Source: Paenibacillus terricola (GTDB lineage Bacteria > Bacillota > Bacilli > Paenibacillales > Paenibacillaceae). Taken from it: a DNA stretch of 64,000 bases. Under the pieces are notes generated by a model. It did no database searches and was not told where the DNA came from. It worked only from the letters and a program-made list of their open reading frames with translations. A program made the translations under genes and the position numbers. This document shows positions 17,159 to 25,828 of this stretch, piece after piece. The stretch covers positions 248,001 to 312,000 of the forward strand of contig NZ_JACXZA010000006.1 of NCBI RefSeq assembly GCF_014779765.1, written 5' to 3'. Each line of letters opens with the position of its first letter. Positions within the stretch are counted from its first letter, which is position 1.

Positions 17159-17193
17159 AACAAAGCCGCAAGCGCTTGGCTCACGGCTTTGTT
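17159..17193 (-). terminator. Hairpin terminator after the CUT1 binding-protein gene
   Basis: Minus-strand AACAAAGCCG pairs with CGGCTTTGTT, with an inner CAAGCGCTTG palindrome. The T tail is short (TTTGTTGCATTT), so it is a moderate terminator. Confidence 0.6.
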
Positions 17194-17203
17194 ACAAACC
17201 TAA

Positions 17204-18898
17204 TTACTTAACGCCCTTCTTCTCGAGGTCAGCAAGGTGACGTTGGTACATAACCTTCTCAACCTTCTCAGCGCCAACTTGATCCATTTGCGTAACGAAG
17301 TCGTTGTAGATGCTGTCGAAATCAGCATCGTTCTTGGACAGGATCAGCTTCGGAATCGTTTTGTTCCACAGATCTTTGACCTTCGCGTTGATTACGCCCT
17401 CTGGGGACGAACCGTCTGGCTCAAGGTTATCCATGCCAAGCGAGTACTTGTCGTAGTTGTATTTCTCGAGAAGCTTAGCGGCCGCGAATTGCTCTGGTTG
17501 GTCCGCTTGGAAGTCACGCGCTGCCGCGGAATCCCACAGCTTGCCCGAACGCCACATCAACGTCGAAGCTTGGAAGCCATATTTCGCATACCAGCCGCCG
17601 TTGTCCTTCAACATCATGTCACGAACTTCCGGCTTGAACGTCGGAATGCCGTCCACCAGATCGTATGTCTCGCCTTCTTTGCCATAACGGAAGTCCATTT
17701 GACCTTCATCCGACCAAGCGTACTCTGCCCAACGGATAATGCGTTCTGGGTTCTTCGCAGCCTTCGTGATGAAGAAACCTTGCCAGCCCATCAGACGGGA
17801 TGCCGGATAACGCGGATCTTGGCCGTTAGCTTTGAGACCGCCGATAACTTCGTATTTCTTGTCTGCGCCAATCGTGCTCTCGATCTTCGGATTGAAGTCC
17901 GCATAGATGTTGTTCATGAAGTTGGAAGCGACTGCGTATTGCGCACCGTACAGCTTCTCTTGGTACTGCTCTTGTTTGTAGATCAGCAACTGCGGATCGA
18001 ACAGCCCGTTGCGGCTCAGCTCGCTCATGTAACGGAATGCCTCGATGAAGCCTTTGTTGCGCATAGGGTATTGCAGGATTTGTTGATCGTCGATCACTTG
18101 CTCTTCCAGAAGCTTAGGCGAGAACGAATCGATCAGGAAGTCCATCGACAAGCTGCCTTGGAAGCCGTTCTTGGCAACGTCGAAGAATTCGACGCCAACT
18201 GGATTCACATCCGGGAATTTCTCTTTCGCTGCTTTGAGAGCGGTCATCAGATCATCCGTCGATTCAATCTTCGGAGAACCGATTGCCTTGTAGATGTCGG
18301 AACGAATGAACCATGGACGGATTGGCGTAATTGGAATGCCGCTCGTCAGACGGTCAGCCGTCTCATAGTTGTTCGGCAGGTACCACAGCTTGCCGTCGAT
18401 CGAGTGGTATTTCACCATGTCCGGATCGAGCATTTTCTTCAGCTCAGGTGCGTATTTGTCCATCAGCTCGTCCATGGAATACACCATGCCGTTGTTGATG
18501 AGCTTCGTTACCGCTGGGTTGTTCCAGTCGAGCATGATCGTATCCGGCAGGTCGCCGGAAGCAATCATCGTATTGAGATAATCTTCATCATTGCCGGTTG
18601 CAAGCTTACGGTCGATCTTAACGCCTGTCTTCTCCGTTGCTAGCTTCATTGCGTATTGATCTTTCCAGAGGTAGTTGGAAGCCCAGTTGCCGTAGAAATA
18701 TTGCGAGAATGTGAATGGTGACGTATCGATTTTCCACGATGGACCATCAGCCGTCTGCGTCTGCGCAGTATCAGTCGATGTGCCTGTATCGCTCGGTTTG
18801 TTGTCTGTCTTGTCCGATTCGCTGTTCGAGCCGCAGCCCGCCAAGAGCGTCAGCGAGAGTGCTGCAGTTGCCAGTACCTTCAAGCCAGTTCCTTTCAT
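17204..18898 (-). CDS. CUT1 oligosaccharide-binding lipoprotein (LipO-like)
   Basis: 564-residue extracellular solute-binding lipoprotein of the long LipO/YtcQ-like type found beside LplB/LplC permeases in Paenibacillus and Bacillus. The lipobox is LAGC near residue 21, followed by a Ser/Thr/Asp linker. The fold's N-lobe includes DLPDTIMLDWNNPAVTKLI and the C-lobe contains WAEYAWSDEGQMDFRYG. It is the third gene of a permease-permease-binding protein operon, 92 bp behind the second permease. Likely ligand is an oligosaccharide; the exact sugar cannot be told. Confidence 0.93.
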   Translation of the reverse strand: MKGTGLKVLATAALSLTLLAGCGSNSESDKTDNKPSDTGTSTDTAQTQTADGPSWKIDTSPFTFSQYFYGNWASNYLWKDQYAMKLATEKTGVKIDRKLATGNDEDYLNTMIASGDLPDTIMLDWNNPAVTKLINNGMVYSMDELMDKYAPELKKMLDPDMVKYHSIDGKLWYLPNNYETADRLTSGIPITPIRPWFIRSDIYKAIGSPKIESTDDLMTALKAAKEKFPDVNPVGVEFFDVAKNGFQGSLSMDFLIDSFSPKLLEEQVIDDQQILQYPMRNKGFIEAFRYMSELSRNGLFDPQLLIYKQEQYQEKLYGAQYAVASNFMNNIYADFNPKIESTIGADKKYEVIGGLKANGQDPRYPASRLMGWQGFFITKAAKNPERIIRWAEYAWSDEGQMDFRYGKEGETYDLVDGIPTFKPEVRDMMLKDNGGWYAKYGFQASTLMWRSGKLWDSAAARDFQADQPEQFAAAKLLEKYNYDKYSLGMDNLEPDGSSPEGVINAKVKDLWNKTIPKLILSKNDADFDSIYNDFVTQMDQVGAEKVEKVMYQRHLADLEKKGVK

Positions 18899-18990
18899 CT
18901 AAAGACCTCCTAATGAATGGTATTATCTGTTTCATGTATATACTTTAAACGGCTGCACGCCGATAAAGCCTTGATTAACGGACTAGCGGA

Positions 18991-19866
18991 TTAACCTTTG
19001 ACCGAACCGATCATAACGCCTTGGACAAAATATTTCTGCACGAACGGATAAACGAATACGATCGGCAGTGTCGTAATGACCATCGTTGCCAGCTTTAGAG
19101 ATTGCGCCGTTACGGAACCGAAGCCAAGGCTGCTCGCAATGATGCTGACATTGCTGTTGGAGCTAATAATCTGCATCAGAATTTGCTGCAGCGTCTGAAG
19201 ATTCTCGTTACCGAACAGCATGGCGTCGTACCAGGCATTCCAGTGAGCGACCGCGTTGTACAAGGCGATCGTCGCCAGCACCGGCTTCGAAACCGGCAGC
19301 ACGAGCTGGAAGAAGATACGCAGATCGTTAGCGCCGTCGATCTTCGCCGACTCCTCCATCTCCTTCGGCAATCCTCGGAAGAACGTCAGCATCAGAATTG
19401 CATTGAAGACGCTGAACAAGTTGGGAATGATGTAGACGAGAAAATGTCCCTTCAGGTGCAAATATTTCGCAACCACGAGGTAGTACGGGATAATTCCCCC
19501 GCTGAAGTACATCGTGACGATGGCAAGCATCAAGAAGAATCGGCGACCGAGCAGCTCCGGCTTCGATACGCCATAAGCGAATGCGCCGGTGAACAACACC
19601 GCCGTAGCGGTACCGATCAGCGTGCGGGCAACCGTAACGCCAAACGCGTGAATGATGTTGTCGTCGCGGAACACCATTTTGTAGTTCTCGATCGATAACT
19701 GGCGAGGCCAGAACGTAATGCCGCCCCTAGCTGCGTCTGTTGGATCATTAAACGAAGTAATAACGATATTGTAGAACGGATACAGCGTCACGATCGCTAA
19801 GCATAGCAATAGTAAGACGTTAATCCAGTCGAAGCTTCTTCCCGCCCAGCTTTTTGAAGCAATCAT
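18991..19866 (-). CDS. CUT1 ABC transporter permease (LplC-like)
   Basis: 291-residue permease of the MalG type with six predicted helices. The ATPase-coupling EAA motif reads MEESAKIDGANDLRIFFQLVLP near residue 180 (quoted core: EESAKIDGAND). The C-terminus ends FVQKYFVQGVMIGSVKG, the standard close of this subfamily. It lies 12 bp after the first permease and pairs with it. No ATPase is encoded here, so a shared MsmX-type ATPase elsewhere is probable. Confidence 0.94.
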   Translation of the reverse strand: MIASKSWAGRSFDWINVLLLLCLAIVTLYPFYNIVITSFNDPTDAARGGITFWPRQLSIENYKMVFRDDNIIHAFGVTVARTLIGTATAVLFTGAFAYGVSKPELLGRRFFLMLAIVTMYFSGGIIPYYLVVAKYLHLKGHFLVYIIPNLFSVFNAILMLTFFRGLPKEMEESAKIDGANDLRIFFQLVLPVSKPVLATIALYNAVAHWNAWYDAMLFGNENLQTLQQILMQIISSNSNVSIIASSLGFGSVTAQSLKLATMVITTLPIVFVYPFVQKYFVQGVMIGSVKG

Positions 19867-19878
19867 ACAGCAGCCTCC

Positions 19879-20811
19879 TTAGAACAGACTTTCTTTCGTA
19901 ATTTTGCGTGACGAGTAGTTCGCAGCGTACATAAGAACGAAGGCTACTACAGATTGGAACAATCCGATGGCCGTTGCATAAGAGAATCGACCGGATACTA
20001 GTCCTGTTTTGTACGAATACACCGATAGCACATTCGCTGCATCCTGCGTCATCGAGTTCTGCATCAGATACAGCTGGTCGAAGTTCGAGTTAATCAAACC
20101 GCCGACGGATAGGATGAGCAGAATGATGATTGTTGGTTTCAGTGCCGGCAGCGTAATGTGCCATACACGTCGGAACCGATTGGCACCGTCCACGGTAGCC
20201 GCTTCATACAACTGTGGGTCGACACCTGCGATCGCTGCCAGATAAATAATCGAGTTCCAGCCGATGCTCTTCCAAATCTCCGTGAACACGACCAGCGTCA
20301 GGAACGATTTCTCGCTGCCCATCAACATGGTATCGCTTCCAATCACGTGCAAATGAACGAGCATCTTGCTTACAACGCCTGTTTCAGGATCAAGCAGCGT
20401 GTACATGAGGCCAACGACGAGCACCCACGATACGAAGTAAGGCAAATACGACAGCGATTGCACGATTCGCTTGAACCGTTTGAACATAAGCTCATTAAGC
20501 ATCAGCGCCAGAAAGATTGGAGCCGGGAAGCCGAACACAAGCTTGACGATACTAATGACCAACGTATTGGAGAGCGATTCACGGAACGTCGGATCGTTGA
20601 ACAACTCTCGGAAATTATCTAGCCCAATCCATGGGCTATGGATAACGCCGTGGAATGGCGTATAGTCCTGGAATGCAATAATAATGCCGTACATCGGAAT
20701 ATAGTTGAAAACGATAATCCACAACACGGCAGGCAATGTCAGAAGCATCAAATATCGCTGCGTCCAAAACTTGCGTCCTAGACTGCTGCGCTTGGCAGGC
20801 ACACTGCTCAT
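19879..20811 (-). CDS. CUT1 ABC transporter permease (LplB-like)
   Basis: 310-residue MalF-type permease, first gene of the importer operon. It opens with KFWTQRYLMLLTLPAVLWII, and the EAA loop reads YEAATVDGANRFRRVWHITLP near residue 217 (core YEAATVDGANRF). The frame extends to 20880, but ATG at 20811 has a GGAAGG ribosome binding site and removes an arginine-rich tail not typical of the family. A TATAAT (minus, 20905-20900) and a cre-like site upstream fit carbon-regulated expression. Confidence 0.93.
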   Translation of the reverse strand: MSSVPAKRSSLGRKFWTQRYLMLLTLPAVLWIIVFNYIPMYGIIIAFQDYTPFHGVIHSPWIGLDNFRELFNDPTFRESLSNTLVISIVKLVFGFPAPIFLALMLNELMFKRFKRIVQSLSYLPYFVSWVLVVGLMYTLLDPETGVVSKMLVHLHVIGSDTMLMGSEKSFLTLVVFTEIWKSIGWNSIIYLAAIAGVDPQLYEAATVDGANRFRRVWHITLPALKPTIIILLILSVGGLINSNFDQLYLMQNSMTQDAANVLSVYSYKTGLVSGRFSYATAIGLFQSVVAFVLMYAANYSSRKITKESLF

Positions 20812-20967
20812 GACCAACCTTCCTTTCTTTCGTAAGCGGTGAGTTCTCGGTGCTGAAAACCGAACTTGGTGAACACGCACTTAAAATGTTTGTAAGCTAA
20901 TTATATAAACCGCCTTCATCACTCGAAATGCAAAAAAACAACGCGGCTCTCAAAATCCAACGATGTT

Positions 20968-20981
20968 TGAAAGCGCTGTCT
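20968..20981. promoter_or_regulatory. Candidate cre site (catabolite control)
   Basis: TGAAAGCGCTGTCT matches TGWAANCGNTNWCA at 13 of 14 positions. It lies 63 bp upstream of the TATAAT at 20905-20900 that precedes the importer operon. CcpA control is inferred. Confidence 0.6.
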
Positions 20982-21026
20982 TGTCTCGCGCATCATGGTA
21001 GGGTTATCGGTAACAATTAGGAGGGC

Positions 21027-21053
21027 AAAAAAGACGTGCCTGAGCAGCACGTC
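21027..21053 (-). terminator. Rho-independent terminator of the response-regulator gene
   Basis: Minus-strand GACGTGC pairs with GCACGTC around a 7-nt loop, followed by six T residues. Confidence 0.9.
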
Positions 21054-21141
21054 GCGTCGCGGAACTCCAAACGAGATGATTTGTACAGCAAGTTCCCATC
21101 AGGGTGATCGATAACTCGATCCTCGGCACAACACTCGCAGC

Positions 21142-22758
21142 TTACCGCCGCTGTGCCAGCTCCTGATACTCGCTAGGTGTCATACCGTAAGCATTCTTGA
21201 ACAATGTACCAAAGTATGAAGTGTTCGGGATGCCGACCTGTTCAGCAATCGCAGCAACCTTCTGTTTCGTCGTGCGCAGCAGCTCTTCGGCCTTATTCAA
21301 ACGGTACTCATGCAAATAATCGTTAAGCGATCGGCCCGTCGACTTCTTGAACAACATGCCTAGATGGTTCGGCGATACGAATACCTCCTGAGCAGCCATC
21401 GTCAAATTCAGCTCCGTCGAGCCATAGCTTCTCTCAATCAGCGCAATCACCTTACCAACGATATAATCGTCCTTGTTCGTCCGTTTCCCGCGCAGCCGCT
21501 CTATCACGCCTCGAATCGTTTCTTCAACGTCACGGTACAGCTCATTCAGCGGCCGGATGGCAAGCAGCTCCTGCAGCTTGTGCGCTTTGTGTTCGGCAAG
21601 CTGTTCATCGAGCAGCGACAGCTCGTTCAGCACACTGTCGAGCAGCGAACCCGCGTACACGTGACCCGCACCTGGATGGGCTTGGAACAACGCGAAGAGC
21701 TCACGAAGAGATTCCTCTGCTTTCGTCTCCTCCAATGCAGCAGCATGCAGACGAATCGAACGAACATGCTCCTGACCGGCGCGGTTGAAAGCTTCCCGCT
21801 CCGCTGCGAATGCTGACCGCGCGGCTTCTGCTTCATTGAAGCGAATTACTTCGCTGCCTGCGCCTGTGAACAGGCCTAGCTGCAGCGCGCTCACCGCCTG
21901 CTTACAGGCAGCACCCAGCCCACTCCAATCCGCAGCGTCATCTGCGATGCCGATTGTAATCCGTGGCAATCCCGTGCCAGCAGGATCTTCGCTCATTCTG
22001 ATAAGTATCGCTGCTTGCAGTTGTCTCGCTAGCTCACGAAGATGCTCCGTCTCGCCAGGCTTCAAAGGCAGCAGCACCGCAACCGCATTCGCACCTGCCG
22101 TCTCCGCTTGAAGAGGCAGAACAAGCACGGATCGATCGACCGCCTGCTCGATCCATTGCTCAAGCACCCCGGCATCCCGATTCATCGCACTTGGAAGCTG
22201 CATCGCACATAGCGCATATGACTCACTAGCCAATCCTTCGCTGCGAAGCAGCCGAACTTCCGCTTCACCCTGAAGCGCATCGTTCCCGTTCAACACTTCA
22301 GCGATCATCTCTCTAAGGACAGCCCGTTCCCCTACTTGGAGCCGTTGCTGCAGCATGGCATCGTCGGCCCGCTTCAACCGTTCCTCATCGCAGCTCTGCA
22401 CAACTCTCGTCATCGTGCTGAGCATTTCCTCTTCTTCCACAGGTTTCAGCACATAATCGACTGCACCGAAACGAAGCGCATCGCGGGCAAAGTTGAAATC
22501 GTCATAGCCCGTCAACACAACGATCCGTACAGCCGGCTGCCGCTCCTTGATGCGGTTTGCCATCTCTATTCCGTTCATGCCAGGCATTTGAATGTCCGTG
22601 ATTACGATGTCCGGTTCCCACTGCATCGCTTTATCGAACCCGTCGATTCCATCTACCGCCGTTTCGATCTCGCTAATGCCCATGCTGCTCCAATCGAGAA
22701 AATCGACAAGCCCTTCGCGCTCCCATCGTTCATCCTCTACAATTAGCATTTTGTACAT
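21142..22758 (-). CDS. YesN-type response regulator with AraC DNA-binding domain
   Basis: 538 residues. The receiver domain (1-125) has the acidic pair VEDE, phospho-acceptor Asp in DIVITDIQMPGMNG near residue 54 and the conserved Lys in VDYVLKPVEE. A long linker of about 290 residues follows, then two AraC helix-turn-helices at the C-terminus (MAAQEVFVSPNHLGMLFKK and AIAEQVGIPNTSYFGTLFKN). GGGGGAG lies 7 nt before the ATG at 22758; a GTG six bases earlier is less likely. It acts with the histidine kinase encoded upstream and probably activates the adjoining CUT1 importer operon. Confidence 0.94.
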   Translation of the reverse strand: MYKMLIVEDERWEREGLVDFLDWSSMGISEIETAVDGIDGFDKAMQWEPDIVITDIQMPGMNGIEMANRIKERQPAVRIVVLTGYDDFNFARDALRFGAVDYVLKPVEEEEMLSTMTRVVQSCDEERLKRADDAMLQQRLQVGERAVLREMIAEVLNGNDALQGEAEVRLLRSEGLASESYALCAMQLPSAMNRDAGVLEQWIEQAVDRSVLVLPLQAETAGANAVAVLLPLKPGETEHLRELARQLQAAILIRMSEDPAGTGLPRITIGIADDAADWSGLGAACKQAVSALQLGLFTGAGSEVIRFNEAEAARSAFAAEREAFNRAGQEHVRSIRLHAAALEETKAEESLRELFALFQAHPGAGHVYAGSLLDSVLNELSLLDEQLAEHKAHKLQELLAIRPLNELYRDVEETIRGVIERLRGKRTNKDDYIVGKVIALIERSYGSTELNLTMAAQEVFVSPNHLGMLFKKSTGRSLNDYLHEYRLNKAEELLRTTKQKVAAIAEQVGIPNTSYFGTLFKNAYGMTPSEYQELAQRR

Positions 22759-22871
22759 CGTCACACTCCCCCTTTCCTAGAATCCAAGAAATTAAAAGTT
22801 TCACCCTTTACATAAGCTTGGATTTCTCCGGAATGAAACTCACTTCGCCATCAATGACGGCTACAGCCGTT

Positions 22872-24662
22872 TCACCTTGCTGCAAAAACAATCGTCACAA
22901 CCGTTCCGATGCCCGGTCGGCTGTATATATCAAAGCTGTGCTGCTCGCCATAGTACGTCTTGAGCCGCTCCTTAATGTTGCGAACAGCGTAGCCGCTGCT
23001 GCTTGTCCGTTCGACGCGGCCCTCCAGTACATCTTGCGCCGTACTCATCTTCATGCCGACGCCATCATCGATAACGCTCAGGCGAACGCGATTGTCCACG
23101 AGCTCGCCTCGTATAATAATCGTCCCGTGCGACCGCTTCGGCTCGATGCCGTGGTTCAATGCATTCTCAACGATCGGCTGCAAAATATTTTTGACCGTCG
23201 CATATTCGTAGATCGCTTCATCCAAATCAAAAATAACGTCGAAACGGTCCTCGAACCGGAATTTCTGAATTTGCAAATACGCCTTCACCATATGAATCTC
23301 TCGCTCTACGAGCGTCTCCGAGCTGCCCTGATTAAGGACAAGCCGATAAAACTTCGCAAGCGAATCGGAGATGCGCGTCACCTCAGGCACCTTCGCCTTG
23401 CGCGCTACCCATGAGATCGTCGCCAGCGTATTGTACAGGAAGTGCGGATTGATCTGCGATTCCAACGCCTTCAGCTCCGCCTCCCGCTCCAGCAGCTCCG
23501 ACTTGTACACCGTCTCGACAAGCTCATGCAGCCGCCCCGTCATCATGTTGAAGCTGAATGCCATCTGGGAGAACTCGTCATTACCTACAACGGGGAGCGA
23601 GACGTCGAGCGAACCTTCTCTTACCTGCTTCATCGCTCGGTGAAGCGACTTCATGCGCGACAACAGCTTCGTCGTCACGTAGTAAACGAGCAGACACAAT
23701 AGAATTAACGCAGCTAACAGAACAATCAGCATCCAGCCGATCGAATGTTTAACCTCGCCATTAAAGTGACTGACGGGAAAAATGCCAACAATGCGCAGCC
23801 CCGGACCTGCAAGCGGGATCGAGATAACGATCGAGGATACATCCTTCACCTTCTCCACCTTGTTCACTCGTTCATTAAGCGGCAGCGTCGAGATGTCCAA
23901 GCCCTCTACTTCCTTCTTATAAAGAGCAGGCTCGTTGCTCGATACGACAGTCCCGCTGGAATCAACGACGAATACGCTTCCAAAACTGCCGGAAATCGAA
24001 TCCTTCATCGAGCGGAACAGCTCATCTTGCGTCACTTCAATCTCTACAAGGCCTGCAACATCATTGTTGCGAATGGAGTAAATTTTGCGATTGTAGGAGA
24101 ATACGTCCTCCAGCTTATCCGCTTCCAGACGCTTCGTCTGCAAATTCTCTTCATGCAGATCTCGCCATTCGGTCTTCGACTGCCGATCAACGAGAAAGCC
24201 GTTATATTCCTTAAGGTTTCGAATTCGATCCATGGTGAAGAAGCCATTATGCGGCTCATAGAGCTCCGGGATGGTCGCATTGTCCATGTACACATGGACG
24301 GAATAAATGTATGGATTCTGCCGCATGATGTTATCGACGACAGGTGCAATATTGTATCGGTAGTCTTCCAACTGAAAGCTCTCTTTAATAAAGGAGCTGC
24401 CGAGAAACGTCTGAATGCGCGAATCAAACGCTATAATTTGCGAGATGTTCTCGATCATGATCATTTTCTCGGATACGCTGTTCTTCGTCTGCAGCAGGTT
24501 CTGTTCCATCACCGTCTGGGCCTGGGAGATCGCCGATTTCGACGCTTGAACATATAGAATCAAGCCGGTAACGCTCAGAGATGCGAGCAGAATCGACATA
24601 TAAATCGTAATGAACTTCTTCCTTACGCTCCAATTCTGATAGAAACGAAACACGTCGATCAT
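22872..24662 (-). CDS. YesM-type sensor histidine kinase
   Basis: 596-residue membrane kinase. Helices lie near residues 15-38 and 300-325, flanking an extracellular Cache-like sensor domain. A HAMP domain follows, then the His_kinase motif in ESQINPHFLYNTLATISW near residue 400 (phosphorylated His in NPHFLYNTL) and the ATPase boxes VENALNHGIEP and DDGVGM. GAGGAGG stands 7-10 nt before the ATG. It partners the YesN-type regulator 114 bp downstream and should sense an extracellular sugar signal. A cre-like site lies 65 bp upstream. Confidence 0.94.
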   Translation of the reverse strand: MIDVFRFYQNWSVRKKFITIYMSILLASLSVTGLILYVQASKSAISQAQTVMEQNLLQTKNSVSEKMIMIENISQIIAFDSRIQTFLGSSFIKESFQLEDYRYNIAPVVDNIMRQNPYIYSVHVYMDNATIPELYEPHNGFFTMDRIRNLKEYNGFLVDRQSKTEWRDLHEENLQTKRLEADKLEDVFSYNRKIYSIRNNDVAGLVEIEVTQDELFRSMKDSISGSFGSVFVVDSSGTVVSSNEPALYKKEVEGLDISTLPLNERVNKVEKVKDVSSIVISIPLAGPGLRIVGIFPVSHFNGEVKHSIGWMLIVLLAALILLCLLVYYVTTKLLSRMKSLHRAMKQVREGSLDVSLPVVGNDEFSQMAFSFNMMTGRLHELVETVYKSELLEREAELKALESQINPHFLYNTLATISWVARKAKVPEVTRISDSLAKFYRLVLNQGSSETLVEREIHMVKAYLQIQKFRFEDRFDVIFDLDEAIYEYATVKNILQPIVENALNHGIEPKRSHGTIIIRGELVDNRVRLSVIDDGVGMKMSTAQDVLEGRVERTSSSGYAVRNIKERLKTYYGEQHSFDIYSRPGIGTVVTIVFAAR

Positions 24663-24726
24663 TGTCGTCCTCCTCTATCCTAACTGCGATGCTGCGTTCC
24701 TATTCTATCACGAGCAGTCAAGCGTT

Positions 24727-24740
24727 TGAAACCGCTGCCA
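24727..24740. promoter_or_regulatory. Candidate cre site upstream of the kinase gene
   Basis: TGAAACCGCTGCCA matches TGWAANCGNTNWCA at 13 of 14 positions and sits 65 bp before the kinase start codon. Together with the site at 20968 it suggests CcpA control of the whole sensing-uptake locus. Confidence 0.5.
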
Positions 24741-24757
24741 TAAGACTCTGCTGCATG

Positions 24758-24803
24758 AAAAAACCTCCAGTTCCGCTTCCTGATGGAATCGAAGACCTGG
24801 AGG
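24758..24803 (-). terminator. Terminator of the glycan/cyclase operon
   Basis: Minus-strand CCTCCAG pairs with CTGGAGG, with an inner TTCC/GGAA pairing, followed by six T residues. Confidence 0.88.
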
Positions 24804-24835
24804 CCAAATAAAGGCTGACTTTCACTAAGCGTATA

Positions 24836-24997
24836 TCACTTATCCAACTTCATAACCGGAGCAATCGTCTGCTGTGCCTCCAGCCTCTCATTGATCTGAT
24901 CCAGCGAGTGCTGCAGCTGCTCCATTCTTCGCAGGCCGGAATACTGATTGCCAATAATGCCAGCCAGTCCGATGATTACCACAATCGTAAGAAACAT
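24836..24997 (-). CDS. Small single-helix membrane protein, 53 residues
   Basis: Begins MFLTIVVIIGLAGIIGNQYS, a single N-terminal membrane helix, then an amphipathic, Glu/Gln/Arg-rich stretch (LRRMEQLQHSLDQINERLEA) that reads as a short coiled coil in the cytosol. AGGAGGG lies 8 nt before the ATG, a very good ribosome binding site. The longer frame to 25093 runs into the upstream gene and is not needed. It is the last gene of the minus-strand operon and ends just before the terminator at 24758-24803. Not assigned to a family with confidence. Confidence 0.75.
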   Translation of the reverse strand: MFLTIVVIIGLAGIIGNQYSGLRRMEQLQHSLDQINERLEAQQTIAPVMKLDK

Positions 24998-25046
24998 AAT
25001 GCACCCTCCTGTTCGCATGCTGTTATTATGCAAATTGGGATAATGA

Positions 25047-25826
25047 TCAGCGCCTAGATAATTGAACAGTGTTATGAACCAAGCTTGCTGCATACCCGCG
25101 CTTGTCCTTCTGAACTACAATCATTTCGTAAGCGATCTCGTTGTAATGATGAAAGTCTTCTGGCGCAATGAAGCTCTCATAATGATAATCGAACGTATTA
25201 TCTTCAATCGAAGTTTTATCGGTTTGCTGGACAATCTGCTGCTGAGCAAGCCGGCTAGGCAGCACAATTTCATACTCAAACGATTCGTGCCCCGACTTCG
25301 TGAACGTCGCATCCAGACTGGCCTTATTGACGTATTCTTTTCCCTCATAGGTTCTCAACTGCCAGGTCGTCTCCCCTGTGGGCGCACTTATGTTGATAGC
25401 ATCAAAATAATATTGCCCCGTGTGGAGCTCAGCGACTATCTCATCGCGCTCATTGAGCAATCGGACAACATTGAATTGTTCAATATAATAGGGCATTGTT
25501 AGCATGATGCTGAACTGTCCGTTATTATTAGACGTGCTCACAGGAATAGCCGAGGTCGTTACGACGGTCTCATCTTGCATGAATACAACTTTATCCACCT
25601 GATCATTATATGCCGTATGAAAATGTAAGCTTAAACTCCGACTCGGTCCATCCTGATTATAGAACAGATACGACACTCGGCTTGCATTATCGCCTTCCAA
25701 TGCAATTACGGGATTCGCAGCTTTACTGCAGCCCGTCAGCCAGACGATTATTAGCATGATCAATAGGAGTTGAGCCTTAAGCAGCAGTCTCGTCGAAACG
25801 ACATATTTTTGCACCAAACTACCCAA
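25047..25826 (-). CDS. Lipoprotein of unknown function
   Basis: 259 residues with a hydrophobic N-terminal stretch ending in lipobox LTGC near residue 33. The mature protein looks all-beta, with alternating hydrophobic residues and no catalytic motif that I recognise. It begins two bases after the cyclase stop codon, so it is translationally linked to it. The extracytoplasmic location together with the upstream glycan genes suggests an envelope role, but I cannot name one. Confidence 0.8.
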   Translation of the reverse strand: MGSLVQKYVVSTRLLLKAQLLLIMLIIVWLTGCSKAANPVIALEGDNASRVSYLFYNQDGPSRSLSLHFHTAYNDQVDKVVFMQDETVVTTSAIPVSTSNNNGQFSIMLTMPYYIEQFNVVRLLNERDEIVAELHTGQYYFDAINISAPTGETTWQLRTYEGKEYVNKASLDATFTKSGHESFEYEIVLPSRLAQQQIVQQTDKTSIEDNTFDYHYESFIAPEDFHHYNEIAYEMIVVQKDKRGYAASLVHNTVQLSRR

Positions 25827-25828
25827 TG

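Noticed and set aside
16939-17184. 81-codon minus-strand frame in the gap between two operons
   Set aside because: No ribosome binding site, overlaps a terminator hairpin and has no similarity I recognise.
17237-18643. 468-codon plus-strand frame opposite the CUT1 binding-protein gene
   Set aside because: Antisense shadow of an evident lipoprotein gene; composition rich in Arg, His and Val with no fold signature.
21085-21110. GGGAAC on the minus strand as another ECF promoter
   Set aside because: No CGTC at 16-17 bp and no gene start downstream; it lies at the end of the response-regulator gene.
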